Positions 28,018-38,623 of a DNA stretch of 42,018 nucleotides are shown piece after piece (within the stretch, counting starts at the first letter, position 1; each line of letters opens with the position of its first letter). Source of the stretch: Sedimenticola sp. GTDB taxonomy: Bacteria; Pseudomonadota; Gammaproteobacteria; Chromatiales; Chromatiaceae. The DNA lies in NCBI GenBank assembly GCA_027008705.1, contig JALVEB010000031.1, forward strand, positions 1 to 42,018. The letters are read 5' to 3'. The notes beneath the pieces were generated by a model, which saw only the letters and a program-made list of their open reading frames with translations, did no database searches and was not told the DNA's origin. The position numbers and the translations under genes were made by a program.

Positions 28018-28446
28018 CTACAAAGCAAAGCGGGGCGGCTTGCTGATCCGTTTCCAGGTCTTCTGTTCCGGCACATAGCGCCATACCTGGCGATCGAGCA
28101 GCTCTTTCTGAACCTGGGTGTCACGCACGATATAGCGAATCAGCACCTGCTGCATCACGGTATCGGCGTCGATCGCTACCGGCCCGGAGAGCACTTCATA
28201 GTGGGTTACCCGGATCTTGTCGGCATTCTCCAGAATTTCAGACGATTGGGCGGTATCGGAGGCCAGCGCGAACTGGTCGATATTCCCGAGATCGCCCCAG
28301 CGCATGATCAACTCGTAGGCATGCAGTGCCTTCTCGAGACGGGTCGACTGACGCTTCTCCGCAAGCGTCTGACACCCCCCCAACAGCTGCACGGCAAGAA
28401 ACACTGCCAGCAGCCCTGGCCTGGCCGTTACATGATTCGTTCTCAT
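28018..28446 (-). CDS. Small lipoprotein of unknown function
   Basis: A 142-residue probable lipoprotein. The signal peptide MRTNHVTARPGLLAVFLAVQLLGGC ends in a lipobox (LLGGC). The mature part is helix-rich at first (QTLAEKRQSTRLEKALHAYELIMRWGDL) and then strand-rich (VTHYEVLSGPVAIDADTVMQQVLIRYIVRDTQVQK, WRYVPEQKTWKRISKPPRF), which resembles an NTF2-like or small beta fold. ATG 28446 has GGAG nine bases upstream; ATG 28452 is close behind as an alternative. No family was recognised. It is divergent from dnaA, the place usually held by rpmH and rnpA in gammaproteobacteria, and precedes priA by a 217-base gap. Confidence 0.82.
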   Translation of the reverse strand: MRTNHVTARPGLLAVFLAVQLLGGCQTLAEKRQSTRLEKALHAYELIMRWGDLGNIDQFALASDTAQSSEILENADKIRVTHYEVLSGPVAIDADTVMQQVLIRYIVRDTQVQKELLDRQVWRYVPEQKTWKRISKPPRFAL

Positions 28447-28985
28447 CGTCATCCGCTCCGATCGTTCTTTGCAACCACGCGCCACCTCGAAGCACGTCGA
28501 GCGCTGAAACTCTGTTATTCCTCGACATAAATCATTGTGGAAAACAGCGCCAGCGGCAACAAGACACCACCGCGCATTGTTCGAGGAACCGCTGGCGCCG
28601 CCATTCATGAAGCTCGGCGAGAATTCCCCGCCGACTATACTGCAGTTTCGGCATGGAACCTACCCGAAGCCCTTGGAGAAACCTCGGCGAACTGTGGATA
28701 ACTATGGGGGAAAGGGTTAGAATTCTGTGCCGGCTATAGCGTTCATCCTGCTTGTTGGATCGTTAGAAACTGATCGTTTTCTCTCGAAAAAACAGTACGA
28801 TATGCCATACCGACCGGGTTAAACAGGCGCTCTTTCCCGAGTTCCGGAAGTTTTTTCGAGGATTGTGGATAGATATTCGCCGCCCCGGCCCCGGAATCAT
28901 GGCGAAACGGTGGTGAAACACCCGTCCGCCTCCATCGGGTCCGGATCACGCCGGCCCTGTCCATCGGTACCACTGGAGTACGGAT
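28447..28985. promoter_or_regulatory. dnaA upstream region with scattered DnaA boxes
   Basis: This 539-base gap holds no gene. It contains TGTGGATAA at 28693-28701 (perfect DnaA box, minus strand), TGTGGAAAA at 28536-28544 (TTTTCCACA, fitting TTWTNCACA) and TGTGGATAG at 28864-28872 (one mismatch). The last lies about 115 bases before the dnaA start, where an autoregulatory DnaA site would be expected. GGAGTACGGAT before the TTG is the ribosome site of dnaA. A GGAAGTTTTTTCGAG tract near 28846 follows no stable stem. The dnaA promoter itself could not be fixed. Confidence 0.55.
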
Positions 28986-30359
28986 TTGACTATCTGGGAT
29001 CAATGCCAGGAGTTCCTGGAGGGGGAGTTGTCCCCACAACAATTCAATACCTGGATTCGGCCGCTACAAGCCGTCTGCGAGCCACAGCTGATCCATCTGC
29101 TCGCACCCAATCGTTTCGTTCTCGATTGGGTCAAAAGCCACTACCTCGAACTGATCGAAACCTTCATCGCCCACAACCTGTCGGGCGAGCGTCCCGCAAT
29201 CCAACTCGAGATCGGTTCCCGCCCGTCCGTCGCGCAGAGCGCCGGAGGCGATGATGACAGAACGCAAGCGCGGCAATCGCCATCCCTGTCGCGCGCCACC
29301 GCCAATAACGCCTCCGCCGGCTCTACAGAGCGCCTGGAAAGCAATATCAATCCAAACTTCACCTTCGATACCTTCATCGAGGGCAAATCCAACCAATTGG
29401 CGCGCGCCGCTTCGATGCAGATCGGTGAAAACCCCGGAAAGGTGTACAACCCCTTGTTCATCTATGGCGGTGTCGGCCTTGGGAAAACCCACCTGATGCA
29501 TGCCGTGGGCAACACCATTCTCGCGAACAACCCCCGCGCCCGGGTGGTCTACCTGCATTCCGAGGGTTTCGTCGCACAGATGGTCAAGGCGCTGCAACAC
29601 AACACCATCGAAGACTTCAAGCGCAAGTACCGCTCGGTCAATGCGCTGCTGATCGACGATATTCAGTTCTTCGCCGGCAAGGAACGCTCGCAGGAAGAGT
29701 TTTTCCATACCTTCAACGCGCTGTTCGAATCCCAACAGCAGATCATCCTGACCAGTGACCGCTTCCCCAAAGAGGTCTCCGGCCTCGAGGAACGCTTGAA
29801 ATCCCGCTTCGGATGGGGATTGACGGTGTCGGTGGATCCACCTGATCTCGAGACCCGCGTCGCGATTCTGCACAGCAAGGCCGCACAACTGTTCTCGATC
29901 GAACTGCCGAGCGAAGTGGCGTTCTTCATCGGCAAGCGGGTTCGTTCGAATATCCGGGAGCTCGAGGGCGCCTTGCGCCGCGTGATGGCCAACGCCCAGT
30001 TCACCGGCAAACCGATCACGTTGGAATTCGCGCGCGGCGCGTTGAAGGATTTGCTCGCGGCGCAAGACAAACAGGTCACCATCGCCAATATCCAAAAGAC
30101 CGTCGCGGAATACTACAAGATTCGCACCTCTGACCTGCTGTCGGCAAAACGTTCACGAACCATCGCCAGGCCGCGCCAGATCGCGATGACACTTGCGAAG
30201 GAGCTGACGAATCACAGCCTGCCGGAAATCGGGAATGCTTTCGGCGGTCGCGATCACACCACGGTGCTGTATGCCAACCGAAAGATTGCGGAACTGCGCG
30301 AATCCGACACCAGAATCGAGGAAGACTACACAAACCTGTTGAGAACCCTTAGCAGTTGA
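28986..30359 (+). CDS. dnaA: Chromosomal replication initiator DnaA
   Basis: It binds DnaA boxes and opens oriC. The protein has 457 residues. The start is a TTG at 28986, supported by GGAG seven bases upstream and by alignment of [27 protein letters not shown] with the conserved domain I. Domain II is short and variable (about 80-120). The AAA+ core has Walker A GGVGLGKT (161-168) and Walker B LLIDDIQ (221-227). The DNA-binding domain IV ends with the DnaA signature [16 protein letters not shown] (419-434). It begins the conserved dnaA-dnaN-recF-gyrB block, and DnaA boxes on both sides suggest autoregulation. Confidence 0.99.
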   Translation: MTIWDQCQEFLEGELSPQQFNTWIRPLQAVCEPQLIHLLAPNRFVLDWVKSHYLELIETFIAHNLSGERPAIQLEIGSRPSVAQSAGGDDDRTQARQSPSLSRATANNASAGSTERLESNINPNFTFDTFIEGKSNQLARAASMQIGENPGKVYNPLFIYGGVGLGKTHLMHAVGNTILANNPRARVVYLHSEGFVAQMVKALQHNTIEDFKRKYRSVNALLIDDIQFFAGKERSQEEFFHTFNALFESQQQIILTSDRFPKEVSGLEERLKSRFGWGLTVSVDPPDLETRVAILHSKAAQLFSIELPSEVAFFIGKRVRSNIRELEGALRRVMANAQFTGKPITLEFARGALKDLLAAQDKQVTIANIQKTVAEYYKIRTSDLLSAKRSRTIARPRQIAMTLAKELTNHSLPEIGNAFGGRDHTTVLYANRKIAELRESDTRIEEDYTNLLRTLSS

Positions 30360-30580
30360 GCCTGACAAAACTGTGGATAAAACGGGAGGCGTTGAAGACA
30401 CCGGGTTATCCACAGCTTGTCAGCATTGAAGCTCGGCTGTACCTCACAGGATCAAAACTTCGTTTGTAGAAACAACTTATTGAATTTCTACAATAAAGCC
30501 AAGTTATCCAAGTGCATCGGCCTGGCTAACAATAACAATAAGATATATATATCTCTTCATTATGATTACAGGAGCAGAGA
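30360..30580. other. Candidate oriC (dnaA-dnaN intergenic region)
   Basis: The 221-base gap has two perfect DnaA boxes in opposite orientation, at 30372-30380 and 30406-30414. They form the core of an inverted repeat spanning 30363-30422, with TGACAA/TTGTCA as outer arms. A second perfect repeat, TTGTAGAAA/TTTCTACAA (30464-30472 and 30485-30493), follows. A weaker box TTATCCAAG is at 30504-30512. An AT-rich stretch ends in the palindrome AGATATATATATCT (30541-30554), a plausible unwinding element. AGGAGCAGAGA then serves dnaN. Position and content match the Pseudomonas origin. Gene orientation on the left arm agrees with replication leaving from here. Confidence 0.72.
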
Positions 30581-31681
30581 ATGAGAATCCGCACCGCAAA
30601 AGAGGCTTTGTTGAGGCCCTTGCAAGCCGTGAGTGGTGTTGTCGAAAAGCGGCAAACTTTGCCGATTCTCGCCAATATTCTTATAAATGTCGTGAACTCC
30701 AGGATGACTATCACCGCTACCGATCTTGAGCTGGAGATTCGGACTACCTTCGATATCGATGCGGAAACGGATGTTTCCTTCACCTTGCCCGCACGAAAAT
30801 TAATGGATATCTGTCGGGCCTTACCCGCGGAGGCGGCCTTGACCCTGGATTTGGAAGCCAACAAAGCTTTGTTGCGCTCCGGCAACAGTCGTTTCAGCCT
30901 GAGTATCCTCGATGCCAAGGATTACCCCTCGATCGAAGCGACCGATATCCAGGTTGAATTGACACTTCCCGTTCAGGTTCTGAAACGGCTGATTGAGAAA
31001 ACCCAGTTCGCGATGGCGCAACAAGATGTGCGTTACTACCTGAATGGCATGCTCTTCGAGCTGGATTCTTCCGGGATTCGCACGGTGGCCACGGATGGCC
31101 ACCGCCTTGCCACGGCCCGTCATGACATGGAGATCGAGCTGCCCGAGGCATTACAGATCATCCTTCCAAGGAAAGGGGTGATCGAGTTGGCTCGTTTATT
31201 GAATGTCAACCAAGAAGAGGTCAAATTGGAGATTTCCAGTAACCATCTGCGGGTTTCCCAGGGAGACACGCTATTCATCAGCAAACTGATCGATGGACGT
31301 TTTCCGGACTATAAAAAGGTCATTCCACGGTCGGTTCGAAACAAGGCCATCGTGGACAAAGGCAGTTTGAAAGAAGCCTTATTGCGTACCGCCATTCTGT
31401 CGAATGAAAAATACCGCGGAGTGCGTTTCTCGCTTTCGCCAAACCGTCTTGATCTGCTTGCGCACAATCCCGAGCAGGAAGAGGCTGAGGAGTTTCTGGA
31501 AATCGACTATGACGGAGAGGAGCTGATGGTTGGCTTCAATGTGAACTACCTGGTCGACACCTTGAATGCGATCGACTCGGAACAGGTGGAGATCGGTTTG
31601 AACGACGCGAACAGCAGCTCGCTCGTCCATGATACGGAAAGCGACCATACTGCCTATGTCATCATGCCGATGCGGCTTTGA
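30581..31681 (+). CDS. dnaN: DNA polymerase III beta subunit (sliding clamp)
   Basis: A 366-residue clamp, the same length as in E. coli, that tethers polymerase to DNA as a dimer. The N-terminal domain opens MRIRTAKEALLRPLQAVSGVVEKRQTLPILANIL. The three topologically similar domains are visible at about 1-120, 125-245 and 245-366. The conserved end is HTAYVIMPMRL, containing the MPMRL part of the protein-binding cleft. ATG 30581 follows AGGAGCAGAGA. It lies between the candidate oriC and recF; the 184-base gap after it has a TTGACA hexamer at 31801 but no matching -10. Confidence 0.99.
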   Translation: MRIRTAKEALLRPLQAVSGVVEKRQTLPILANILINVVNSRMTITATDLELEIRTTFDIDAETDVSFTLPARKLMDICRALPAEAALTLDLEANKALLRSGNSRFSLSILDAKDYPSIEATDIQVELTLPVQVLKRLIEKTQFAMAQQDVRYYLNGMLFELDSSGIRTVATDGHRLATARHDMEIELPEALQIILPRKGVIELARLLNVNQEEVKLEISSNHLRVSQGDTLFISKLIDGRFPDYKKVIPRSVRNKAIVDKGSLKEALLRTAILSNEKYRGVRFSLSPNRLDLLAHNPEQEEAEEFLEIDYDGEELMVGFNVNYLVDTLNAIDSEQVEIGLNDANSSSLVHDTESDHTAYVIMPMRL

Positions 31682-31865
31682 TCGTGCCGGTGGTCCGTAT
31701 TCTTCAGAATCATTACTTGCGGTGAACAGTGAGCTCCGGTCAAGTTCATGATGTTCCTTGAAGGACTGAGGCCATCGACTCGAGTCCCCGGTTTTCCATT
31801 TTGACATCCCGAGTCCGACAGCTTTTCAGCCGATATGTAAGAGGCTGATCGCCAAGATCCTGCCC

Positions 31866-32945
31866 ATGTCGATAGATCAGCTGCGCATCAGCCATTTTCG
31901 CAATATCGCCTCCGCACAATTGGATCTGTCCGATAGGCTTAATCTTGTCAGTGGTCCCAATGCGTCTGGAAAATCTTCACTGATCGAAGCGGTCTATGTC
32001 CTCAGTCGGGCGCGTTCCTTCCGTAGCGCTCGTTTGAACCGGGTGATTCAGAATCAGCATCAAGCCGCCACAGTGTTTTGTCGTCTGTCGGCGGAAGCGG
32101 CGCATGACCGGGTGGCGCTTACCATTGAAAAGGGGAGGACGGTTGCCAAGCTCGATGGAACAACGGTGCCGCGTTTATCCGATTTGGCAAAGGCTTTTCC
32201 GGTGCAACTGCTTACGCCGCGTTCTTATCGTCTGTTGTCCAGCGGTCCGAAAAATCGACGGCGATTGATCCACTGGGGGTTGTTCCACGTGGAACCTCGT
32301 TTTCTGTCCGTGTACAAGCGGTATATGACTACCTTGGCGCAACGGAATGCGGCATTGAAACGTCGTATCGCGCGCAAAGAGTTTCCGGTTTGGGATCATC
32401 TGTTAAGCGAGTTGGCCGCACAGATCCGGCAATTTTCCCAGGTTTACTTCTCTGGTCTGGAGCCTTGCTTGTCTTCGACCACGAAGGCCTTGCTCCCTGG
32501 ACATGAGATTCAGCTCGAGTTTCTTCCCGGATGGGAGGCAGATCGGCCTCTTGCGGATGTCCTGAGAGAGGAGCTGGATAAGGATCTGGAGCGAGGTTAC
32601 ACCCGGAAGGGAAGCCATAGGGCAGATATAAAGATTCGACTCGATGGTCAAGCTATCGATGACTACGGCTCCAACGGACAGCAGAAACTGTTCGTATTCG
32701 CTTTTATGAAAGCGCAAGCCGACTACTACGCCAGTCGCTTACAGTGTTCACCATTGATGTTGCTCGATGATTTCGCTTCCGAGTTGGATCATACCAATCA
32801 AGCTCGCCTGATTCGATTGTTGAATCAACCAGGGGTGCAATCCATATCGACCAGTCTGGAACCCGATGTTCCACATGCCATGCTGTCCGAAGCCAGAATG
32901 TTCCACGTGGAACGTGGCGTGTTCCACGTGGAACATTCTGGTTAG
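31866..32945 (+). CDS. recF: DNA replication and repair protein RecF
   Basis: An SMC-like ATPase that loads RecA at gaps together with RecO and RecR; 359 residues. Walker A is GPNASGKSS (30-38), where Ala replaces the usual Gly after Asn. The signature is SNGQQKL (269-275) and Walker B LMLLDDFASELD (297-308). ATG 31866 gives MSIDQLRISHFRNI, matching the family start, though the ribosome site is poor. Three parS-like sites lie in the gene: one encodes LFHVEP (139-144) and two encode the extreme C-terminus MFHVERGVFHVEHSG. The FHVE repeat at the end therefore appears to be a by-product of DNA-level selection. Codon use here is less GC-rich than in the left-arm genes. Confidence 0.97.
   Translation: MSIDQLRISHFRNIASAQLDLSDRLNLVSGPNASGKSSLIEAVYVLSRARSFRSARLNRVIQNQHQAATVFCRLSAEAAHDRVALTIEKGRTVAKLDGTTVPRLSDLAKAFPVQLLTPRSYRLLSSGPKNRRRLIHWGLFHVEPRFLSVYKRYMTTLAQRNAALKRRIARKEFPVWDHLLSELAAQIRQFSQVYFSGLEPCLSSTTKALLPGHEIQLEFLPGWEADRPLADVLREELDKDLERGYTRKGSHRADIKIRLDGQAIDDYGSNGQQKLFVFAFMKAQADYYASRLQCSPLMLLDDFASELDHTNQARLIRLLNQPGVQSISTSLEPDVPHAMLSEARMFHVERGVFHVEHSG
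32281..32296. promoter_or_regulatory. parS-like ParB binding site 1 (inside recF)
   Basis: TGTTCCACGTGGAACC matches the 16-base parS palindrome with one end mismatch. It encodes LFHVEP, a stretch also conserved in other RecF proteins, so coding constraint could contribute. Confidence 0.65.
32899..32914. promoter_or_regulatory. parS-like ParB binding site 2 (3' end of recF)
   Basis: TGTTCCACGTGGAACG differs from a perfect palindrome only at the last base. Its start is 21 bases from the start of site 3, two helical turns, so both sites face the same side of the DNA. Confidence 0.8.
32920..32935. promoter_or_regulatory. parS-like ParB binding site 3 (3' end of recF)
   Basis: TGTTCCACGTGGAACA is a perfect 16-base palindrome and matches the parS form known from Pseudomonas. 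It overlaps the last codons of recF about 2.5 kb from the candidate oriC, the usual position for ParB nucleation. Confidence 0.87.
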
Positions 32946-32977
32946 CAGGATGACCGATCTCGGATGTGGGTTCGGTA

Positions 32978-33084
32978 TATATACTCTTCTCCCATGAGCC
33001 TTCCGACTTTCGAGGCTGTTCCTCGCGCCCACGGATGCGAGGGGTGGTCGCAATGGCCGAAAATTCATGGGAAACGAGTATATA
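32978..33084. repeat. Family B palindromic repeat, recF-gyrB copy
   Basis: TATATACTCTTCTCCCATGA (32978-32997) pairs with the complement of 33065-33084 with two mismatches out of 20. Read in reverse, the 40 bases inside the right end match the copy at 41685 at 33 of 40 positions. The 107-bp element fills much of the 251-base gap between recF and gyrB and has no coding capacity. Its TATACTC and GAGTATA ends could also provide -10-like promoter elements for gyrB. Confidence 0.75.
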
Positions 33085-33136
33085 ATGGCTCTGCTTCATT
33101 TCTTCTCCACAATTACGCGGTCCGTATCGATTCTGA

Positions 33137-35605
<2,469 letters not shown>

Positions 35606-35694
35606 GTGCGACCCGCCTGGGTCTGGCATCAACTTCTTTGCCGCTTGGCCGATACGTTGGGATGTATCCTTTCTTGTTTGAGTGGTTTCTACCA

Positions 35695-36834
35695 ATGTTT
35701 GGCACCAAAAAGCTTCGTGAAAGCTACGAGGCGAAGATCGCGGAGTTGGTCGGACAGAACGCCGCGCTGCAATCACGGCTGGCGGAGTTGGAGAACCAGC
35801 GCTTCACCTGCGAACAGGAGCTCCAGGAGGACGAACGCCGGAGAGCATTCTACAGCGGCCTGTTCGAAAACCTCGATTCCTTCGAGCGAACCCTGACCGG
35901 GTCGCAGGAGACCTTGTTGACGATGTCGGAATCGTTGATGGCCGGCAAGCATCAGGCCGACGAAGTGAGCCATGTTTCCGAGCAGGCGGAAAGCAACAGC
36001 CAGCAGCTGCAAGAGACTTTGCAACGCGTGGTCGAGGCGATTGCCGAGGCGGCCGAGCACGTGGGCCAGCTCGAGGTCCGGGTCGAGGCGATTACCCAGA
36101 TCCTGGGATTCATCAACCAGATTGCCGATCAGACCAATCTGTTGGCGCTGAATGCCGCGATAGAGGCCGCGCGCGCCGGAGAGCATGGACGGGGATTCGC
36201 GGTGGTCGCCGAAGAGGTGCGCAGCCTCTCCACCCGTACCGGTGAGGCGACCGAAGAGATCGCCCGTGAGATCTCGGCGATCCAGGCCGAGACGTTGGCG
36301 ACGCGGGATCGCATGAGCCAGCTGTCCGAAGCTTATGAATTGCTCGCGAGCGCCAGCGAGCAATCATCACGCGGCATGAAAGGGGTCTTTGGCACCTTGC
36401 ATGCCATGGGTTCATTGATTGCCTCGAGCGCGCACCGAAGTTTCGTCGAACTGGCCAAAACCGACCACCTGATCTTCAAGTTTCGGATCTATCGTTCGTT
36501 GATGGCCAAGCCAGAGCGCCCCGAAGCGCCGTTGACGCTTTCGGATCATCACCAATGCCGTCTTGGCCGCTGGTACTATGAAGGGGAAGGGCGGCAGTGT
36601 TTCTCCCGTTTGCCGGAATTCAGGGCGATCGAACAGCCGCATCGCGAGGTTCACGAAAGGGGTGTCGCGGCGCTGGCTTCGTTCCAGGACGGCAAGCGGG
36701 AACAGGTTCTGGCAGACCTGAAGGCGATGGAAGAGGCATCGATCAAGGTGCAGGAAAACCTGGAAAGCCTGGCGAGCTATGTCGAAAATCAGGATGAGAT
36801 TCGTTGCGAATCGGAGGTTCCAGCTCCTGAGTGA
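35695..36834 (+). CDS. Soluble chemoreceptor with C-terminal CZB domain
   Basis: A cytoplasmic methyl-accepting-type protein of 379 residues from [14 protein letters not shown]; a start at Met 35662 would add a short hydrophobic [11 protein letters not shown]. There is no periplasmic domain. An N-terminal coiled coil (about 8-60) leads to the signalling hairpin with [38 protein letters not shown]. The C-terminal CZB domain (about 250-360) has the His-Cys-His-His pattern in [22 protein letters not shown] and PHREVHERG, which binds zinc and senses zinc or hypochlorous acid in related proteins. The hairpin is short, so it may regulate a diguanylate cyclase or a motility array. It sits between gyrB and plsC, where Pseudomonas has no such gene. 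Confidence 0.9.
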   Translation: MFGTKKLRESYEAKIAELVGQNAALQSRLAELENQRFTCEQELQEDERRRAFYSGLFENLDSFERTLTGSQETLLTMSESLMAGKHQADEVSHVSEQAESNSQQLQETLQRVVEAIAEAAEHVGQLEVRVEAITQILGFINQIADQTNLLALNAAIEAARAGEHGRGFAVVAEEVRSLSTRTGEATEEIAREISAIQAETLATRDRMSQLSEAYELLASASEQSSRGMKGVFGTLHAMGSLIASSAHRSFVELAKTDHLIFKFRIYRSLMAKPERPEAPLTLSDHHQCRLGRWYYEGEGRQCFSRLPEFRAIEQPHREVHERGVAALASFQDGKREQVLADLKAMEEASIKVQENLESLASYVENQDEIRCESEVPAPE

Positions 36835-36837
36835 ACG

Positions 36838-36893
36838 CGCCTGGTCCACGGACGCGAGGAACGGTCTCGAAAATCCGAAGTAACTACTCAGCT
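36838..36893. repeat. Family B-related repeat at the end of plsC
   Basis: This segment shares GCGCCTGG and CTCGAAAATCC with the right half of the 41685 copy, but ends in GTAACTACTCAGC instead of the GAGTATA end. That ending is the half-site of the 13112-13134 repeat. The plsC stop codon (36884-36886) falls inside it. It lies between the convergent ends of the chemoreceptor gene and plsC. Confidence 0.5.
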
Positions 36894-37627
36894 AACGCTC
36901 GTGACGCGGGAAGTTCACGCATGCGTGACTCGATCCACTCTTCCACCTCGTCATGGATCTGTCGGGCGGTTTTTCCCTTGGTCTGGATCGGCGCGCCGAT
37001 CACCATGCGGATCGTGCCAGGGTATTTCAGAATGCCCCGCCGCGCCCAGAACACCCCGGCATTGTGCGCCACCGGCACCACTGGGTAGCCGCCCGAGTGT
37101 TCCGCCAGCAGGGCGCCGCCCATGCCATACTTCCCACGTTGCCCCGGAGCGACCCGGGTGCCCTCCGGAAAGATCACGACGACACGACCCTTATCGAGCG
37201 CGGCCTTGCCTTGCTCAATCACCTGACGGACCGCCGTGCGGCCCGCGCCGCGATCGATGGCGATCGGCTCGGCGGCCGCCAGCGCCCAGCCGAATACCGG
37301 GATGCGCATCAGTTCCCGTTTCAGCACCCAGGTCTGCTCCGGTGGCAGCAGGGCACGTAGCGACATCGTCTCCCAGGTCGATTGGTGCTTGCTCATGACG
37401 AGATAACCGCCCTCGGCAGGCAGGTGTTCCAACCCGCTGACTTCGTAGTCGAGTCGGCAGATCCAGCGCAGCAGCTTCATATTCGCCTTGCCCCAGCCAT
37501 TCGCCAGGCGGCAGAGGCGCGGGTAGGACAGCAGGCCGAGGCGCGCGCCGAGGGCGATCGGCAGCCCATAGGCGATCACGGTACCGGACATCAGGAGGAA
37601 ATAGACGAGGGAACGCAGCAGGATCAT
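36884..37627 (-). CDS. plsC: 1-acyl-sn-glycerol-3-phosphate acyltransferase
   Basis: It makes phosphatidic acid from lysophosphatidic acid at the inner membrane; 247 residues. The N-terminal hydrophobic segment (3-30) anchors it. The catalytic motif is KHQSTWET, that is HX4E rather than the classical HX4D, a variant common in pseudomonad-type PlsC. Motif II is AIDRGAGRTA, motif III VVIFPEGTR, and motif IV VPVAHNAG. It follows gmhB by 81 bases and ends the glyQ-glyS-mazG-gmhB-plsC operon, the same order as at the Pseudomonas origin. Confidence 0.95.
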   Translation of the reverse strand: MILLRSLVYFLLMSGTVIAYGLPIALGARLGLLSYPRLCRLANGWGKANMKLLRWICRLDYEVSGLEHLPAEGGYLVMSKHQSTWETMSLRALLPPEQTWVLKRELMRIPVFGWALAAAEPIAIDRGAGRTAVRQVIEQGKAALDKGRVVVIFPEGTRVAPGQRGKYGMGGALLAEHSGGYPVVPVAHNAGVFWARRGILKYPGTIRMVIGAPIQTKGKTARQIHDEVEEWIESRMRELPASRALAE

Positions 37628-37708
37628 GAGGTGTTCCGTTAGGTGGTTGTGAACCGTATCTCTCGTCGGAATGAGTTCATTCCCATGACTTGGCGGTGAC
37701 GGTGTATT

Positions 37709-38263
37709 TCAGGAGCGCACGTCCGCAAGCAGCGCATCGACCGCTTCGGCAAGGTCGTCGAACACCGGAACACTGGCGAAGTGGGGCTCTTTTTGCAAGG
37801 CTTGCTCGGTCAGGCGCCCCTTGCCGGTGCGCACCAGGATCGGCGTCGCGCCGGCCTCGCTGGCGGCGATCAGATCGCGCAGGCTGTCGCCGATCGCCGG
37901 CACGCCGCGCAGCGAAACATTCAGCCGATCGCCGATGCCGAGGAACAGCCCGGGCAAGGGTTTGCGACAGCGGCAACCGTCGTCCGGCCCGTGTGGACAA
38001 AAGCTGATCAGGTCGATCTGACCGCCGACGCGCGCGAGTTGGTCGTGCAGTTTGCGGTGGATGGCATTCAGTGTTTCGATACCGAACAGGCCGCGCGCGA
38101 TGCCGGATTGATTGGTCGCCACCGCAACCCGGTAGCCGGCGTGGTTCAAGCGCGCGATCGCTTCCAGACTTCCGCGGATCGGGCGCCACTCGTCGGGTGA
38201 TTTGATGAAGGCATCGGAATCCTCGTTGATGACGCCGTCGCGATCCAGAATCAGGGTTTTCAC
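37709..38263 (-). CDS. gmhB: D-glycero-D-manno-heptose-1,7-bisphosphate 7-phosphatase
   Basis: A HAD-family phosphatase of 184 residues in ADP-heptose synthesis for LPS core. Motif I is LDRDGVINEDS with both catalytic Asp residues, motif II is VATNQSGIARG, and the zinc loop CPHGPDDGCRCRKP with four metal-binding residues marks GmhB. Motif IV is AIGDSLRDLIAA. The start is a GTG at 38263, nine bases after the mazG-like stop; no good ribosome site is seen, so it is probably translated by coupling. Confidence 0.95.
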   Translation of the reverse strand: MKTLILDRDGVINEDSDAFIKSPDEWRPIRGSLEAIARLNHAGYRVAVATNQSGIARGLFGIETLNAIHRKLHDQLARVGGQIDLISFCPHGPDDGCRCRKPLPGLFLGIGDRLNVSLRGVPAIGDSLRDLIAASEAGATPILVRTGKGRLTEQALQKEPHFASVPVFDDLAEAVDALLADVRS

Positions 38264-38272
38264 GTTGCTGGT

Positions 38273-38623
38273 TTACTTCATGTCGCGGAACTCGGAAACC
38301 CGGACGCGCCCGTTGACGATGCGGGACTGGCGCTGGTCGAGCTTCTCCATCTTATCCCAGAATGCCTGATTCAGATCGAAGTCTTGAGCGATTGCGGTGC
38401 CGAGCAACAGGATCAGCAGATCGGCAACCTCCTCGGCCAGCGCCTCGCGGCTCTTTCCCTTGGTGACGCAGGCCGAGATCTCGCCGAGCTCCTCGGCCAT
38501 CAGCGCGATGCGATAGTTCATCTCTTCGCCACCGTTCTCACGAAACTGGTGTTTGTCATGGAAGGCCTGAACCGCTTCCATCATCTGTTTCCAGGAGTCC
38601 TTGGAGGTGGCTGGCTTGTTCAT
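38273..38623 (-). CDS. MazG-like nucleotide pyrophosphohydrolase
   Basis: A 116-residue all-alpha NTP pyrophosphohydrolase of the MazG/dUTPase type. The metal-binding helices are seen in ALMAEELGEISACV (ExxE) and LAEEVADLLILLLGTA (ExxD), together with FRENGGEEMNYRIAL. Its ATG overlaps the glyS stop as ATGA, and gmhB follows after nine bases. The substrate, perhaps a modified or house-cleaning nucleotide, is unknown. It is inserted between glyS and gmhB. Confidence 0.88.
   Translation of the reverse strand: MNKPATSKDSWKQMMEAVQAFHDKHQFRENGGEEMNYRIALMAEELGEISACVTKGKSREALAEEVADLLILLLGTAIAQDFDLNQAFWDKMEKLDQRQSRIVNGRVRVSEFRDMK

Noticed and set aside
31801-31829. recF promoter with TTGACA
   Set aside because: The -35 hexamer is perfect, but the hexamer 17 bases on (TTTCAG) is a poor -10; not called.
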